A stretch of DNA of 64,000 bases, from contig NZ_JAAVKI010000008.1 in NCBI RefSeq assembly GCF_011806525.1, positions 62,001 through 126,000 of the forward strand, read 5' to 3'. The notes beneath the pieces were generated by a model, which saw nothing but the letters and a program-made list of their open reading frames with translations, was not told where the DNA came from and did not search any database. The DNA is from Thalassospira sp. HF15. Lineage in GTDB: Bacteria; Pseudomonadota; Alphaproteobacteria; Rhodospirillales; Thalassospiraceae. The translations under genes and the position numbers were made by a program. Positions 48,743 through 56,472 of the stretch are shown here, in pieces (position 1 is the stretch's first letter; every line of letters begins with the position of its first letter).

Positions 48743-49720
48743 ATGAAAAAACTTATCGCTGTAGCGGGTGCAGTCGCTGCAATTGCAGGCGCCTCGCTGT
48801 TTGCCGGTCAGGCCTCGGCACAGGAAAACCGTTTCATCACCATCGGTACCGGTGGCGTGACCGGTGTGTACTATCCGACCGGCGGCGCGATCTGCCGTTT
48901 GGTGAACAAGGATCGCAAAGAGCACGGCATTCGTTGCTCGGTCGAATCCACCGGTGGTTCGGTCTACAACATCAACACCATTCGTACCGGCGAGCTGGAC
49001 ATGGGTGTTGCCCAGTCTGACTGGCAGTACCATGCCTATAATGGGACTTCGAAATTCGAAGACCAGGGCCCGTTCGAAGACCTGCGCGCCGTATTCTCCG
49101 TTCATCCGGAGCCGTTCACCGTTGTTGCCCGTGCAGATGCCGGCATCAAGACCTTTGACGACCTCAAAGGCAAGCGCGTGAACATTGGTAACCCGGGTTC
49201 CGGTCAGCGCGGCACCATGGACATCGTTCTTGCTGCCAAGGGCTGGACGCTTGATGACTTCTCGCTGGCATCCGAACTGAAGCCGGCTGAACAGTCCCAG
49301 GCACTTTGCGACAACAAGATCGACGCAATGATCTATACCGTTGGTCACCCGTCCGGTTCGATCCAGGAAGCAACCACTGCCTGTGATTCTGTTCTGGTTG
49401 AAGTTGCCGGTCCGGCCATCGACAAGCTGATCGCTGACAACCCTTACTACCGTGCAGCCACCATTCCGGGCGGCATGTATCGTGGTAACCCGGATGATGT
49501 CACCACCTTTGGTGTCGGTGCGACCTTCGTGTCCTCGACCAACACTGATGCAGACATCGTTTACAACGTTGTCAAAGCCGTCTTCGAAAACTTCGATGAC
49601 TTCAAAAAGCTGCATCCGGCATTTGGCGTCCTGAAGAAAGAAGAAATGATCAAGGACGGTCTGTCGGCTCCGCTGCATGACGGCGCAGCACAGTACTACA
49701 AAGAAGCAGGCCTGATGTAA
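48743..49720 (+). CDS. TAXI-family TRAP transporter binding protein
   Basis: 325 residues with a signal peptide ending ASAQE. The TAXI signature is clear: [23 protein letters not shown] near the N-terminus, [27 protein letters not shown], and [24 protein letters not shown] proteins deliver substrates such as glutamate-like amino acids or dicarboxylates to fused permeases. Strong ribosome site (aagggag). It is separated from the permease gene by a terminator hairpin, which should give it higher expression. Located directly after the degradative enzymes. Confidence 0.93.
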   Translation: MKKLIAVAGAVAAIAGASLFAGQASAQENRFITIGTGGVTGVYYPTGGAICRLVNKDRKEHGIRCSVESTGGSVYNINTIRTGELDMGVAQSDWQYHAYNGTSKFEDQGPFEDLRAVFSVHPEPFTVVARADAGIKTFDDLKGKRVNIGNPGSGQRGTMDIVLAAKGWTLDDFSLASELKPAEQSQALCDNKIDAMIYTVGHPSGSIQEATTACDSVLVEVAGPAIDKLIADNPYYRAATIPGGMYRGNPDDVTTFGVGATFVSSTNTDADIVYNVVKAVFENFDDFKKLHPAFGVLKKEEMIKDGLSAPLHDGAAQYYKEAGLM

Positions 49721-49731
49721 TCAGCCTCGGG

Positions 49732-49764
49732 ACGGAGGGCGTTTTCGCCCTCCGTTTTTCTTTT
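49732..49764 (+). terminator. Terminator between TAXI binding protein and permease genes
   Basis: ACGGAGGGCG / CGCCCTCCGT perfect 10-bp stem, TTTT loop, TTTTTC tail. It probably allows partial read-through so the binding protein is made in excess. Confidence 0.93.
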
Positions 49765-49917
49765 GCGCCCAACGGGTTTGCTCACAAAAACTGAATAAAT
49801 TTAACGCCGTCATTGTGGTGTTGGAGTACTCCGTGGGGGACCGGGTGTGTGTCGACGGAGGCTTTTTGTATCTGGACCACCAGTTCAATTGGCTTTCGTA
49901 GTGACCGGGAGTTTGTG

Positions 49918-52521
49918 ATGACTGACGAGAAAAAAACGGAAAATCCGTCCGTTGATCAGGGGCTGCAGGACCTGATTGCGGAAAATGATACAGGGGCCCG
50001 TCAGCCAAGTGGTTTGACGGCGAAGATATTGTTGTGGCTTGCCGTTGCATGGTCACTGTTCCAGCTTTGGCTTGCTTCGCCATTGCCGTTTATCTTTAAT
50101 TTTGGCGTTTTGAACTCGACCGAGGCACGGTCGATCCATCTCGCATTTGCTATTTTCCTGGCCTTCATGGCCTATCCGGCCTTCAAGAATTCCCCACGTA
50201 GCTACATCCCGATCGTCGATTGGGTTCTGGCTGCGGTTGGTGCGTTTTGTGCGGCTTATATTTACATATTCTATCGCGAACTTTCGGATCGTCCGGGGCT
50301 GCCGATCACGGCTGATCTTGTTGCAGCTGGTGTTGGCCTAGTCATGTTGCTTGAAGCAACCCGCCGGGCCCTTGGCCCGCCGCTGATGATCGTTGCCATG
50401 ATCTTCCTGGCATATGTCTTCTTTGGCAATGCACCGTGGGTGCCGGATGTTCTGCAATGGAGCGGGGCAAGCTTCTCCAAGGCGATGTCGCATCAGTGGA
50501 TCACCACCGAGGGCGTGTTTGGTATCGCACTTGGCGTATCAACCAGCTTTGTTTTCCTGTTTGTCCTGTTTGGATCGCTTCTCGACAAGGCGGGCGCAGG
50601 TAACTATTTCATCAAGGTCGCGTTTGCGGCCCTTGGTCACATGCGCGGTGGTCCGGCAAAGGCAGCCGTGTTGTCCTCGGCAATGACCGGTCTTATTTCC
50701 GGCTCCTCGATTGCCAATGTTGTGACGACCGGAACCTTTACCATTCCGCTGATGAAGCGTGTCGGCTTCTCTGGCGAGAAGGCCGGGGCGGTCGAAGTGG
50801 CATCCTCGGTCAATGGTCAGATTATGCCGCCGGTCATGGGGGCAGCAGCCTTCCTGATGGTCGAATATGTCGGCATTCCATACCCGGAAGTCATCAAGCA
50901 TGCCTTCTTGCCGGCAACGATTTCCTATATTGCGCTGATTTACATTGTTCACCTTGAGGCGCTTAAGGCGAACATGAAGGGTCTGCCGAAACGGGTCACC
51001 TCGACCCTTGGTCAGACCTTGATCAGGTCGCTTCTCTTCGTGCTGTCGCTCGTGGTGCTTTCCGGTCTCGTGTATTACGCCATCGTGTTCCAGAAACAGT
51101 TGTTTGGTGACGCAGTTGGCTGGATTGTCGCGGTCGAATGCGGGGCGATCTATCTTGCCGGGCTTTATTACGCGGCAAAATATCCTGATCTGGAAATGGA
51201 TGATCCGAACGAACCGGTTCTGGAACTCCCGGCTCTTGGCGAAACCGCAAAGGCCGGGCTGCATTATTTGCTGCCGGTTGTGGTGCTTGTCTGGTTCCTG
51301 ATGATCGAGTTGAAATCACCTGGTCTGTCGGCCTTCTGGGCGACGGTTCTGATGATTTTCATCATGCTGACCCAGCATGCGGCCAAGGGCTTCTTCCGAA
51401 AGAAACCCGATTTTGCCAATGACCTGAAACTTGGTGTCATTGACGTCATTGACGGCTTTGCCACCGGTGCGCGGAACATGATCGGCATCGGTGTTGCAAC
51501 GGCGGCTGCAGGGATCATCGTCGGTACGGTGTCATTGACCGGTATCGGTCAGGTGATGGTTGAATTCGTCGAACTGATTTCGGGTGGTAGTCTTCCTCTT
51601 ATCCTCGTTTTCACTGCGGTTATCAGCCTAATTCTGGGCATGGGGCTTCCGACCACAGCGAACTATATCGTGGTCTCAAGCCTGATGGCACCTGTGATCG
51701 TTGAACTGGGGGCAGTGAACGGGCTGATCGTGCCGTTGATCGCAGTGCATCTGTTTGTCTTCTATTTCGGCATCATGGCCGATGTGACCCCTCCGGTCGG
51801 CTTGGCATCCTTTGCTGCTGCCGCTGTTTCGGGTTCGGATCCTATGAAGACAGGCTTTGTCGCGTTCTTCTATTCAATGCGCACAGCGGTTCTGCCTTTC
51901 CTGTTTATCTTCAATACGGAATTGCTGCTGATTGGTCTTGATCATCCGATCGATGTGATGGTTGTCATCGTGGTCTCGACAATCGCCATGCTCGTCTTCG
52001 CCGCAGCGACGCAAGGCTACTTCTTTGCCCGTTCGAAGCTATGGGAAAGTGCGGCACTGCTTTTGATCGCCTTTACCCTGTTCCGTCCTGGGTTCTGGCT
52101 CGACATGATTGCGCCGCCTTATGAGAACCTGCCAGCGACAACCATCGTCGAAGACGCTGCCAACATGCCGCCTGATTCCAGCATTCTGCTGGATGTTGAG
52201 GGGATCAGCATTGAAGGCGACGAGGTTTCCAAATCCGTGATGCTGCCGCTTGGTCCGGCAGGTTCGGGTGAGGATCGTCTGTATAATGCCGGTATCGGCA
52301 TTCGCGATGAGGACGGGCGCATCTATATCGATGATCTGGTCTTTGCCGGTCCGGCAGAGAAAGCAGGACTTGATTTCGATTTTGAAATCACGGCTGTAAA
52401 GGTCGAAGCTGATCGTCCGCCCAAGGAAGTCTTCTTTATCCCGGCCTTCCTGTTGCTGGGCGGGATCATTGTTCTTCAACGCCGACGCAAGCGCAGTGAA
52501 GACGCGCTTGGTACGGCCTGA
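49918..52521 (+). CDS. TAXI-TRAP fused permease (DctQM fusion) with C-terminal DUF3394 region
   Basis: 867 residues from ATG 49918 (cgggag upstream); the frame is open earlier but non-coding. A QM fusion: DctQ-like helices in the first 130 residues, then DctM-type re-entrant motifs SAMTGLISGSSIANVVTTGTF, VNGQIMPPVMGAAAF, LGMGLPTTANYIVVSS and ADVTPPVGLASFAAAAVSG. After the last DctM helix come about 150 residues of soluble sequence, including a PDZ-like FAGPAEKAGLDFDFEIT, then a final hydrophobic helix and a basic tail. It takes substrate from the TAXI protein with Na+. The universal stress protein gene follows after 14 bases. Confidence 0.92.
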   Translation: MTDEKKTENPSVDQGLQDLIAENDTGARQPSGLTAKILLWLAVAWSLFQLWLASPLPFIFNFGVLNSTEARSIHLAFAIFLAFMAYPAFKNSPRSYIPIVDWVLAAVGAFCAAYIYIFYRELSDRPGLPITADLVAAGVGLVMLLEATRRALGPPLMIVAMIFLAYVFFGNAPWVPDVLQWSGASFSKAMSHQWITTEGVFGIALGVSTSFVFLFVLFGSLLDKAGAGNYFIKVAFAALGHMRGGPAKAAVLSSAMTGLISGSSIANVVTTGTFTIPLMKRVGFSGEKAGAVEVASSVNGQIMPPVMGAAAFLMVEYVGIPYPEVIKHAFLPATISYIALIYIVHLEALKANMKGLPKRVTSTLGQTLIRSLLFVLSLVVLSGLVYYAIVFQKQLFGDAVGWIVAVECGAIYLAGLYYAAKYPDLEMDDPNEPVLELPALGETAKAGLHYLLPVVVLVWFLMIELKSPGLSAFWATVLMIFIMLTQHAAKGFFRKKPDFANDLKLGVIDVIDGFATGARNMIGIGVATAAAGIIVGTVSLTGIGQVMVEFVELISGGSLPLILVFTAVISLILGMGLPTTANYIVVSSLMAPVIVELGAVNGLIVPLIAVHLFVFYFGIMADVTPPVGLASFAAAAVSGSDPMKTGFVAFFYSMRTAVLPFLFIFNTELLLIGLDHPIDVMVVIVVSTIAMLVFAAATQGYFFARSKLWESAALLLIAFTLFRPGFWLDMIAPPYENLPATTIVEDAANMPPDSSILLDVEGISIEGDEVSKSVMLPLGPAGSGEDRLYNAGIGIRDEDGRIYIDDLVFAGPAEKAGLDFDFEITAVKVEADRPPKEVFFIPAFLLLGGIIVLQRRRKRSEDALGTA

Positions 52522-52535
52522 CAGGGAGAGTGAAG

Positions 52536-52964
52536 ATGTACAAGGATATTCTGGTCACAGTAGATCTTGAGCATGAGTCTTCCTGGAAGAAGGCCGTTCC
52601 GGTCGCGATCAAGCAGGCGCAAAGCTTTGGTGCGCGCCTTCATGTTCTGACCGTGGTGCCCACAGTGGGGATGTCGATGGTCGGTCAGTTCTTCCCGAAG
52701 GGCTACGAGACCAAGGTTCTGGAAGCCTATAACGAACGCCTGCACAAGTTTGTGTCCGAGCACATCCCCTCGGACATTAAAGTGCAGCATATCGTCGGGC
52801 AGGGGACGGTTTATGAGGTCATCTTGCAGATGGCCAAGAAAACCAATTGCGATCTGATTGTGATCGGATCGCATCGCCCGGAACTCAAAGATTATCTTCT
52901 GGGTCCGAACGCGGCACGCGTTGTGCGTCATGCGGAATGTTCAGTCATGGTCGTTCGCGACTGA
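52536..52964 (+). CDS. Universal stress protein (UspA family)
   Basis: 142 residues from ATG 52536 (agggagag upstream; GTG 52530 is possible). The Usp fold is evident from MYKDILVTVDLEHES, the late motif CDLIVIGSHRP and the nucleotide-binding loop G-x2-A-x-VVRHAECSVMVVR. It likely binds ATP. Its position as last gene of the TRAP operon mirrors teaD, which regulates the ectoine TRAP transporter TeaABC in Halomonas; a similar regulatory role for this transporter is inferred. Confidence 0.92.
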   Translation: MYKDILVTVDLEHESSWKKAVPVAIKQAQSFGARLHVLTVVPTVGMSMVGQFFPKGYETKVLEAYNERLHKFVSEHIPSDIKVQHIVGQGTVYEVILQMAKKTNCDLIVIGSHRPELKDYLLGPNAARVVRHAECSVMVVRD

Positions 52965-52994
52965 AGCCTGACTGTGCAACCGGTTAAACAAAGA

Positions 52995-53026
52995 AACGGG
53001 GGCGATGCCATGGCATCGCCCCCGTT
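52995..53026 (-). terminator. Perfect 32-bp palindrome, terminator of the cysteine-repeat gene
   Basis: An uninterrupted 32-bp palindrome centred between 53010 and 53011 (arm AACGGGGGCGATGCCA). The T-rich TCTTTGTTT follows on the minus strand only, so it mainly ends transcripts of the minus-strand gene; the USP stop is 31 bases away. Confidence 0.8.
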
Positions 53027-53048
53027 GCCGTTGGGACGGACGAGATGA

Positions 53049-53381
53049 TCAGTTCGCTGCACACGGGTTAGCAGCGCACGGATTGGCTGCACATGGGTTG
53101 TTTGCAGCACAGGGGTTGGCGGCGCAAGGGCTGCAGGGGCTGCAAGGGTTTACAACTTTCTTTGCAGCGCAAGGGTTGGCCGCGCATGGATTAGCGGCAC
53201 ACGGATTGGCCGCGCACGGGTTAGCAGCACATGGGCTGCAAGGTGCGCAGCTGGCAACTTCGGCGGTCGGGGTCGGAAGCGGTGCTGCCATCGCCATCGG
53301 GGTTGCCATGGCAAGGCTGGTGCCAATCGCCATTGCCGGGATCAGTGCCTTTTGGGTGAAGGTCATGGATTTCTTGTTCAT
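53049..53381 (-). CDS. Secreted cysteine-rich NPCAA-repeat protein
   Basis: 110 residues, preceded by agagagg. The signal peptide (MNKKSMTFTQKALIPAM and onward to about Ala32) is followed by a proline-rich linker and then 14 cysteines in 66 residues, almost all at 5-residue steps: C45, C48, C51, C56, C61, C66, C71, then C80, C83, C86, C91, C97, C102, C107. The unit is C-A-A-N-P. Similar low-complexity peptides exist in other proteobacteria without a named function. Such spacing suits a soft-metal (copper or zinc) thiolate buffer, or a substrate for cysteine-modifying enzymes; both are inferences. Divergent from a SUMF1-domain gene. Confidence 0.75.
   Translation of the reverse strand: MNKKSMTFTQKALIPAMAIGTSLAMATPMAMAAPLPTPTAEVASCAPCSPCAANPCAANPCAANPCAANPCAAKKVVNPCSPCSPCAANPCAANNPCAANPCAANPCAAN
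53052..53249 (-). repeat. Degenerate 15-base tandem repeats (CAANP units) in two blocks
   Basis: The repeat region encodes two related blocks, residues 45-75 and 80-110. Each begins with C-x2-C-x2-C and continues with four CAANP units, separated by the spacer KKVVN. The DNA repeats diverge at third positions, so selection on protein is apparent. Confidence 0.7.
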
Positions 53382-53707
53382 GTCGTGCCTCTCTGAAGGT
53401 CCGGTAAATTTAAACCCGGGCGTTCCATCGCCCGTCGGTGAAGGCACTATGGTCCAATTCGTCCTTGATGCGGCGTCACATGGTTTCACTGTTGTGTGAG
53501 TCCGACGTGTTCGAACGACACGTTGCAGCCATCCTACTAGAACCCTGTTTCTTAAAGAGAATGTCAAAAATACTGACATTCCTTGGTCAAACCGATTGAA
53601 AACGCGATGAAATTTCCGCATCTTGGTGCCAGGTGGAAGGGCGATTTGAAATGCGGAGCTGCTTGAAGAAAGTGTGAGACGCATCGCCGATCAGGACGGA
53701 AGTGTGT
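53382..53707. other. Divergent promoter region with one inverted repeat
   Basis: 326 bases between the cysteine-repeat gene and the SUMF1 gene. It holds an ACGTGT / ACACGT inverted repeat with a 7-base centre (53505-53523), a possible operator. No small gene seen and no clear sigma70 promoter. Confidence 0.4.
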
Positions 53708-54571
53708 ATGAAAGTCGGGGACTGTATCTCAGATATTTGGAAATTCTGCGCGGTTGCGTGCCTGATGGGGGTCTCCCAGGCGCAGGCAGCTGGGGGCGGA
53801 ATTCCCGAGATGGTTCATATTCCGTCCGGCTGGTTCTGGCAGGGATCCGATTCCGTCGAACGCCAATATGCCTATCAGATTGATGAGCAGGTCTATGGCC
53901 ATGACATCAGTCGCCGCAATCGCTGGTACGATCTCGAAAGCGATAAATGGCGTGTCCATCTTTACGGCTTCGATATCGGCAAGACGCCGGTCACAAATGA
54001 TCAGTATGCCGTTTTTATCGAAGAAACCGGCCACCCGGCACCCACTATCAGCCAGGAAGATTGGGAACGTCAGGGGCTGATTTATACATATGATACCATC
54101 ATGCCGTTCGTGTGGAACAAGGACCGGCCGCCAAGCGGGCGTGGTGATCACCCTGTTGTTCTTGTCTCCTGGCAGGATGCCAATGCCTATGTTGCGTGGT
54201 TGAGTGAAAAAACCGGCGAAAGCTGGCACCTTCCAGACGAGCTCCACTGGGAAAAAGCCACGCGCGGACCCGATGGAACTTTTTATCCTTGGGGCAATAT
54301 CTTTGATCCCAGCCAGTTGAACAGTGCGGATAACGGTCCGTTTGATACGATGCCGGTCGGCCAGTTTGAAGAAGGTCCGTATGGCCTTCAGGATGGTGTC
54401 GGACAGGTCTTTGAATGGACGTCTTCTTCGTCGCAGGCGGGCTACCGCATTGTCAAAGGCGGATCATGGGATGATCGCGGCTGCGGTGTGTGTCGCCCGG
54501 CAGCGCGGCACGGTCGGCCGGAGTTTCTCAAACATATCCTGATCGGTTTTCGGGTGATGCGCGACCGTTAG
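53708..54571 (+). CDS. Exported SUMF1 / FGE-fold protein
   Basis: 287 residues from ATG 53708 (ggacggaag upstream). The signal peptide ends near SQAQA, so the fold acts outside the cytoplasm. SUMF1 features are MVHIPSGWFWQGSD, KTPVTNDQYAVFIEETG, VVLVSWQDANAYVAWLSEKTG, WHLPDELHWEKATRGPDG, and FEWTSSSS. Near the C-terminus GGSWDDRGCGVCRPAARHG places two cysteines, Cys259 and Cys262, roughly where FGE carries its copper-binding pair, although spacing is shorter (CxxC). The fold also covers EgtB, PvdO and NirV, so the reaction is unknown. Adjacent, divergent to the 14-cysteine protein, a conceivable substrate. Confidence 0.82.
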   Translation: MKVGDCISDIWKFCAVACLMGVSQAQAAGGGIPEMVHIPSGWFWQGSDSVERQYAYQIDEQVYGHDISRRNRWYDLESDKWRVHLYGFDIGKTPVTNDQYAVFIEETGHPAPTISQEDWERQGLIYTYDTIMPFVWNKDRPPSGRGDHPVVLVSWQDANAYVAWLSEKTGESWHLPDELHWEKATRGPDGTFYPWGNIFDPSQLNSADNGPFDTMPVGQFEEGPYGLQDGVGQVFEWTSSSSQAGYRIVKGGSWDDRGCGVCRPAARHGRPEFLKHILIGFRVMRDR

Positions 54572-54729
54572 ATCTGCGCATATCCGGTTAGAAGCATCTG
54601 TCTTGCGCGAACGTTCTGCGCCCTGAACCAAAGCTTGTTGCAAAGCGTCTTGAAATCACTAACTGTTGATAGGGTTTCATTGGCGTGATCGGTCAAAAGC
54701 CACCTTAATCTGCCCAAGTGGAATGATGG

Positions 54730-55497
54730 GTGGATCGAAACGATGTTGGTGAACACATGACTGAAGACACACTTGATTTGGCCTCGATCCCGACGGATCA
54801 GCTTGAAAAGATGTTGGCGGCCGGGCGTGACGTGATGGAATGCCATCGGGTGCTGACTGCCACGGGCGATAACATCGTTGGTGAGCTGATCAAGGGGGCT
54901 GGTACATTCTATGAATGGACGCACTATCCCGAAGGCGATGTCTATGATCGCCAGTCTCATGCGCAGTTCTATTACCACGCCCACCCCAAGGAAGAACGCC
55001 GGGATTGGGACGAACACGGCCATTTCCATACATTCCTGCGCCCGCGCGGGATGCCTGATGGTTGTAAACCCAAACAGATTGACGGCTTCGATTATCCCGA
55101 AGGCCCAAATGATGCCCTTTCGCATCTGATTGCGTTTTCGATGGACGAGTTTGGCTTCTGTCAGCGTCTGTTTACGACCAACCGCTGGGTCACCGGCGAG
55201 GTCTGGTATGACGCAGAAGATGTCGTTGGCATGCTTGACGGGTTTGTGATCGACCATGCGCAGCCATCCTGGCCGGTTAATCGTTGGGTCTCGGGTATGA
55301 TGGTGCTTTTCCGCCCGCAGATTGAAAAGCTGATCCGCGAGCGGGATCAGGCTGTGGCAAACTGGATGGAAAAACACCCGGATCGTGATGTCTATGAGGA
55401 TCGCGAACTGGAAGTAACCTCGACCTTGAATGTGGCGACGGTCGACCACATGCGCGCCGTGGGTGAAGAGTTACTGCGTCGGCGTGAGGCCGCATAA
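54730..55497 (+). CDS. DUF6969-like conserved hypothetical protein
   Basis: 255 residues, soluble, from GTG 54730; ATG 54757 (MTEDTLDL) is equally possible, as neither has a strong ribosome site. Histidine-rich segments HAQFYYHAHPKEERRDWDEHGHFHTF and HLIAFSMDEFG point to a metal-binding site. The C-terminal part is helical and charged. I recall similar proteins as DUF6969, sometimes near c-type cytochromes; function unknown. A bidirectional terminator separates it from the converging cytochrome c gene. Confidence 0.65.
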   Translation: MDRNDVGEHMTEDTLDLASIPTDQLEKMLAAGRDVMECHRVLTATGDNIVGELIKGAGTFYEWTHYPEGDVYDRQSHAQFYYHAHPKEERRDWDEHGHFHTFLRPRGMPDGCKPKQIDGFDYPEGPNDALSHLIAFSMDEFGFCQRLFTTNRWVTGEVWYDAEDVVGMLDGFVIDHAQPSWPVNRWVSGMMVLFRPQIEKLIRERDQAVANWMEKHPDRDVYEDRELEVTSTLNVATVDHMRAVGEELLRRREAA

Positions 55498-55540
55498 CGC
55501 ACACACGTCCAGCAACCTGTACAGAACACTATCACCAAAT

Positions 55541-55576
55541 CAAAAATGGCCGGAGCATGTTGCTACCGGCCATTTT
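55541..55576. terminator. Bidirectional terminator between DUF6969-like and cytochrome c genes
   Basis: AAAATGGCCGG / CCGGCCATTTT arms around a short loop, A-run on one side and T-run on the other. Confidence 0.85.
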
Positions 55577-55599
55577 GCGTTTTCAAAGGAAAACGGAAA

Positions 55600-55998
55600 T
55601 TACTGCGATTTCAGGAATTCGATGATGTCGGCGATATCGGACTCTTTCTTGAGTTTGAAGGCCATTTTGGAGCGCTGTTTGGAACCGGCGATTTCGCTGA
55701 GTTTCGCGGACGGGTCCTGAAGATAGTCGGTCAGGAACGCTTCATCAGCGACGAAGCCTTTTTCACAGGCCGCCTGATAACCACGACCATATTTGAAACC
55801 TTCAACCGTGCCGCATTCGCGACCAAATGCACCAGCAAGGCTCGGTCCGACCTTGTTTACACCCGCATCAAGACTGTGGCAGGCAGCGCAGCGTTTGAAC
55901 AGTTTTTCACCTTTTGCCGCATCACCGGCAATTGCAGGTGCCGCAGACAGGAAGGCGAGGGAGCTGGCAACGAGAACCAGTTTGCGCGAAAACGTCAT
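55600..55998 (-). CDS. Periplasmic class I cytochrome c (c2/c550 type)
   Basis: 132 residues with a signal peptide ending APAIAGD. A single haem-binding motif CAACH (Cys37, Cys40, His41) follows FKR, the expected position for class I cytochromes, and the Met axial ligand is probably in SKMAFKLKK. Two further cysteines in GRECGTVEGF and QAACEKG may form a disulfide, unusual for cytochrome c2. It carries electrons between membrane complexes in the periplasm. Monocistronic, with a shared terminator. Confidence 0.9.
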   Translation of the reverse strand: MTFSRKLVLVASSLAFLSAAPAIAGDAAKGEKLFKRCAACHSLDAGVNKVGPSLAGAFGRECGTVEGFKYGRGYQAACEKGFVADEAFLTDYLQDPSAKLSEIAGSKQRSKMAFKLKKESDIADIIEFLKSQ

Positions 55999-56472
55999 TA
56001 TGGAGCCTCTCTCTTATTTCGAAGTTCCCGATGGACGGGATAATGCACCGCTTTTTGGGGCATCTGTGGGTAACCGCAAGGTCAACTTAGGCGTCTTGTC
56101 GCGATATTACATGGTGCGACACCGGTTGATCTTCAAAAACTGGTAACCAGATTTATCATATAGTGATCCCGAAGAATTTGAGTTTAGTCAATTTTTCAAA
56201 CAGCTGTCGGAATTTGCCAGATTTCACCACTTTTGATTGCTGGCAAATAAATTACGGCTGAAATACTGTGTTTCCGCTATGGCGGCATGTGGTTGGATTT
56301 ATGCGTCAAGCTATTGGGGCGGACAGCCCTGTGGCGTGTCGACCAATAGGATGGTTGAAAATCAGGACCTTGTGCCCCAATTAAGGAAAATATGTTTGTC
56401 GATTCCCTGCCAGAAGTATAATCTTGGGCAGTAATTTGGCAGCCATGTGAGAAGCGTGCCAGGAGATATCTA
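55999..56472. other. Intergenic region with a 9-bp inverted repeat
   Basis: 474 bases with no supportable gene. ATTTGCCAG (56212-56220) pairs with CTGGCAAAT (56240-56248) across 19 bases; a CTGG-TAA-CCAG mini-hairpin lies near 56140. Possible regulatory sites for the DUF2336 gene. Confidence 0.4.

Noticed and set aside
52995-53026. Palindrome as an IS end or origin element
   Set aside because: No transposase, no target duplication; its place behind the minus-strand gene with a T-rich tail is better explained as a terminator.
53052-53249. Tandem repeats considered as a CRISPR array
   Set aside because: Units are 15 bases without spacers and form an in-frame protein repeat; no cas genes.
53005-53499. 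Plus-strand frame with GLAAHG repeats
   Set aside because: It is the complement of the cysteine-repeat gene. The minus frame has a signal peptide and Shine-Dalgarno and ends in a T-rich terminator, so it is the real one.
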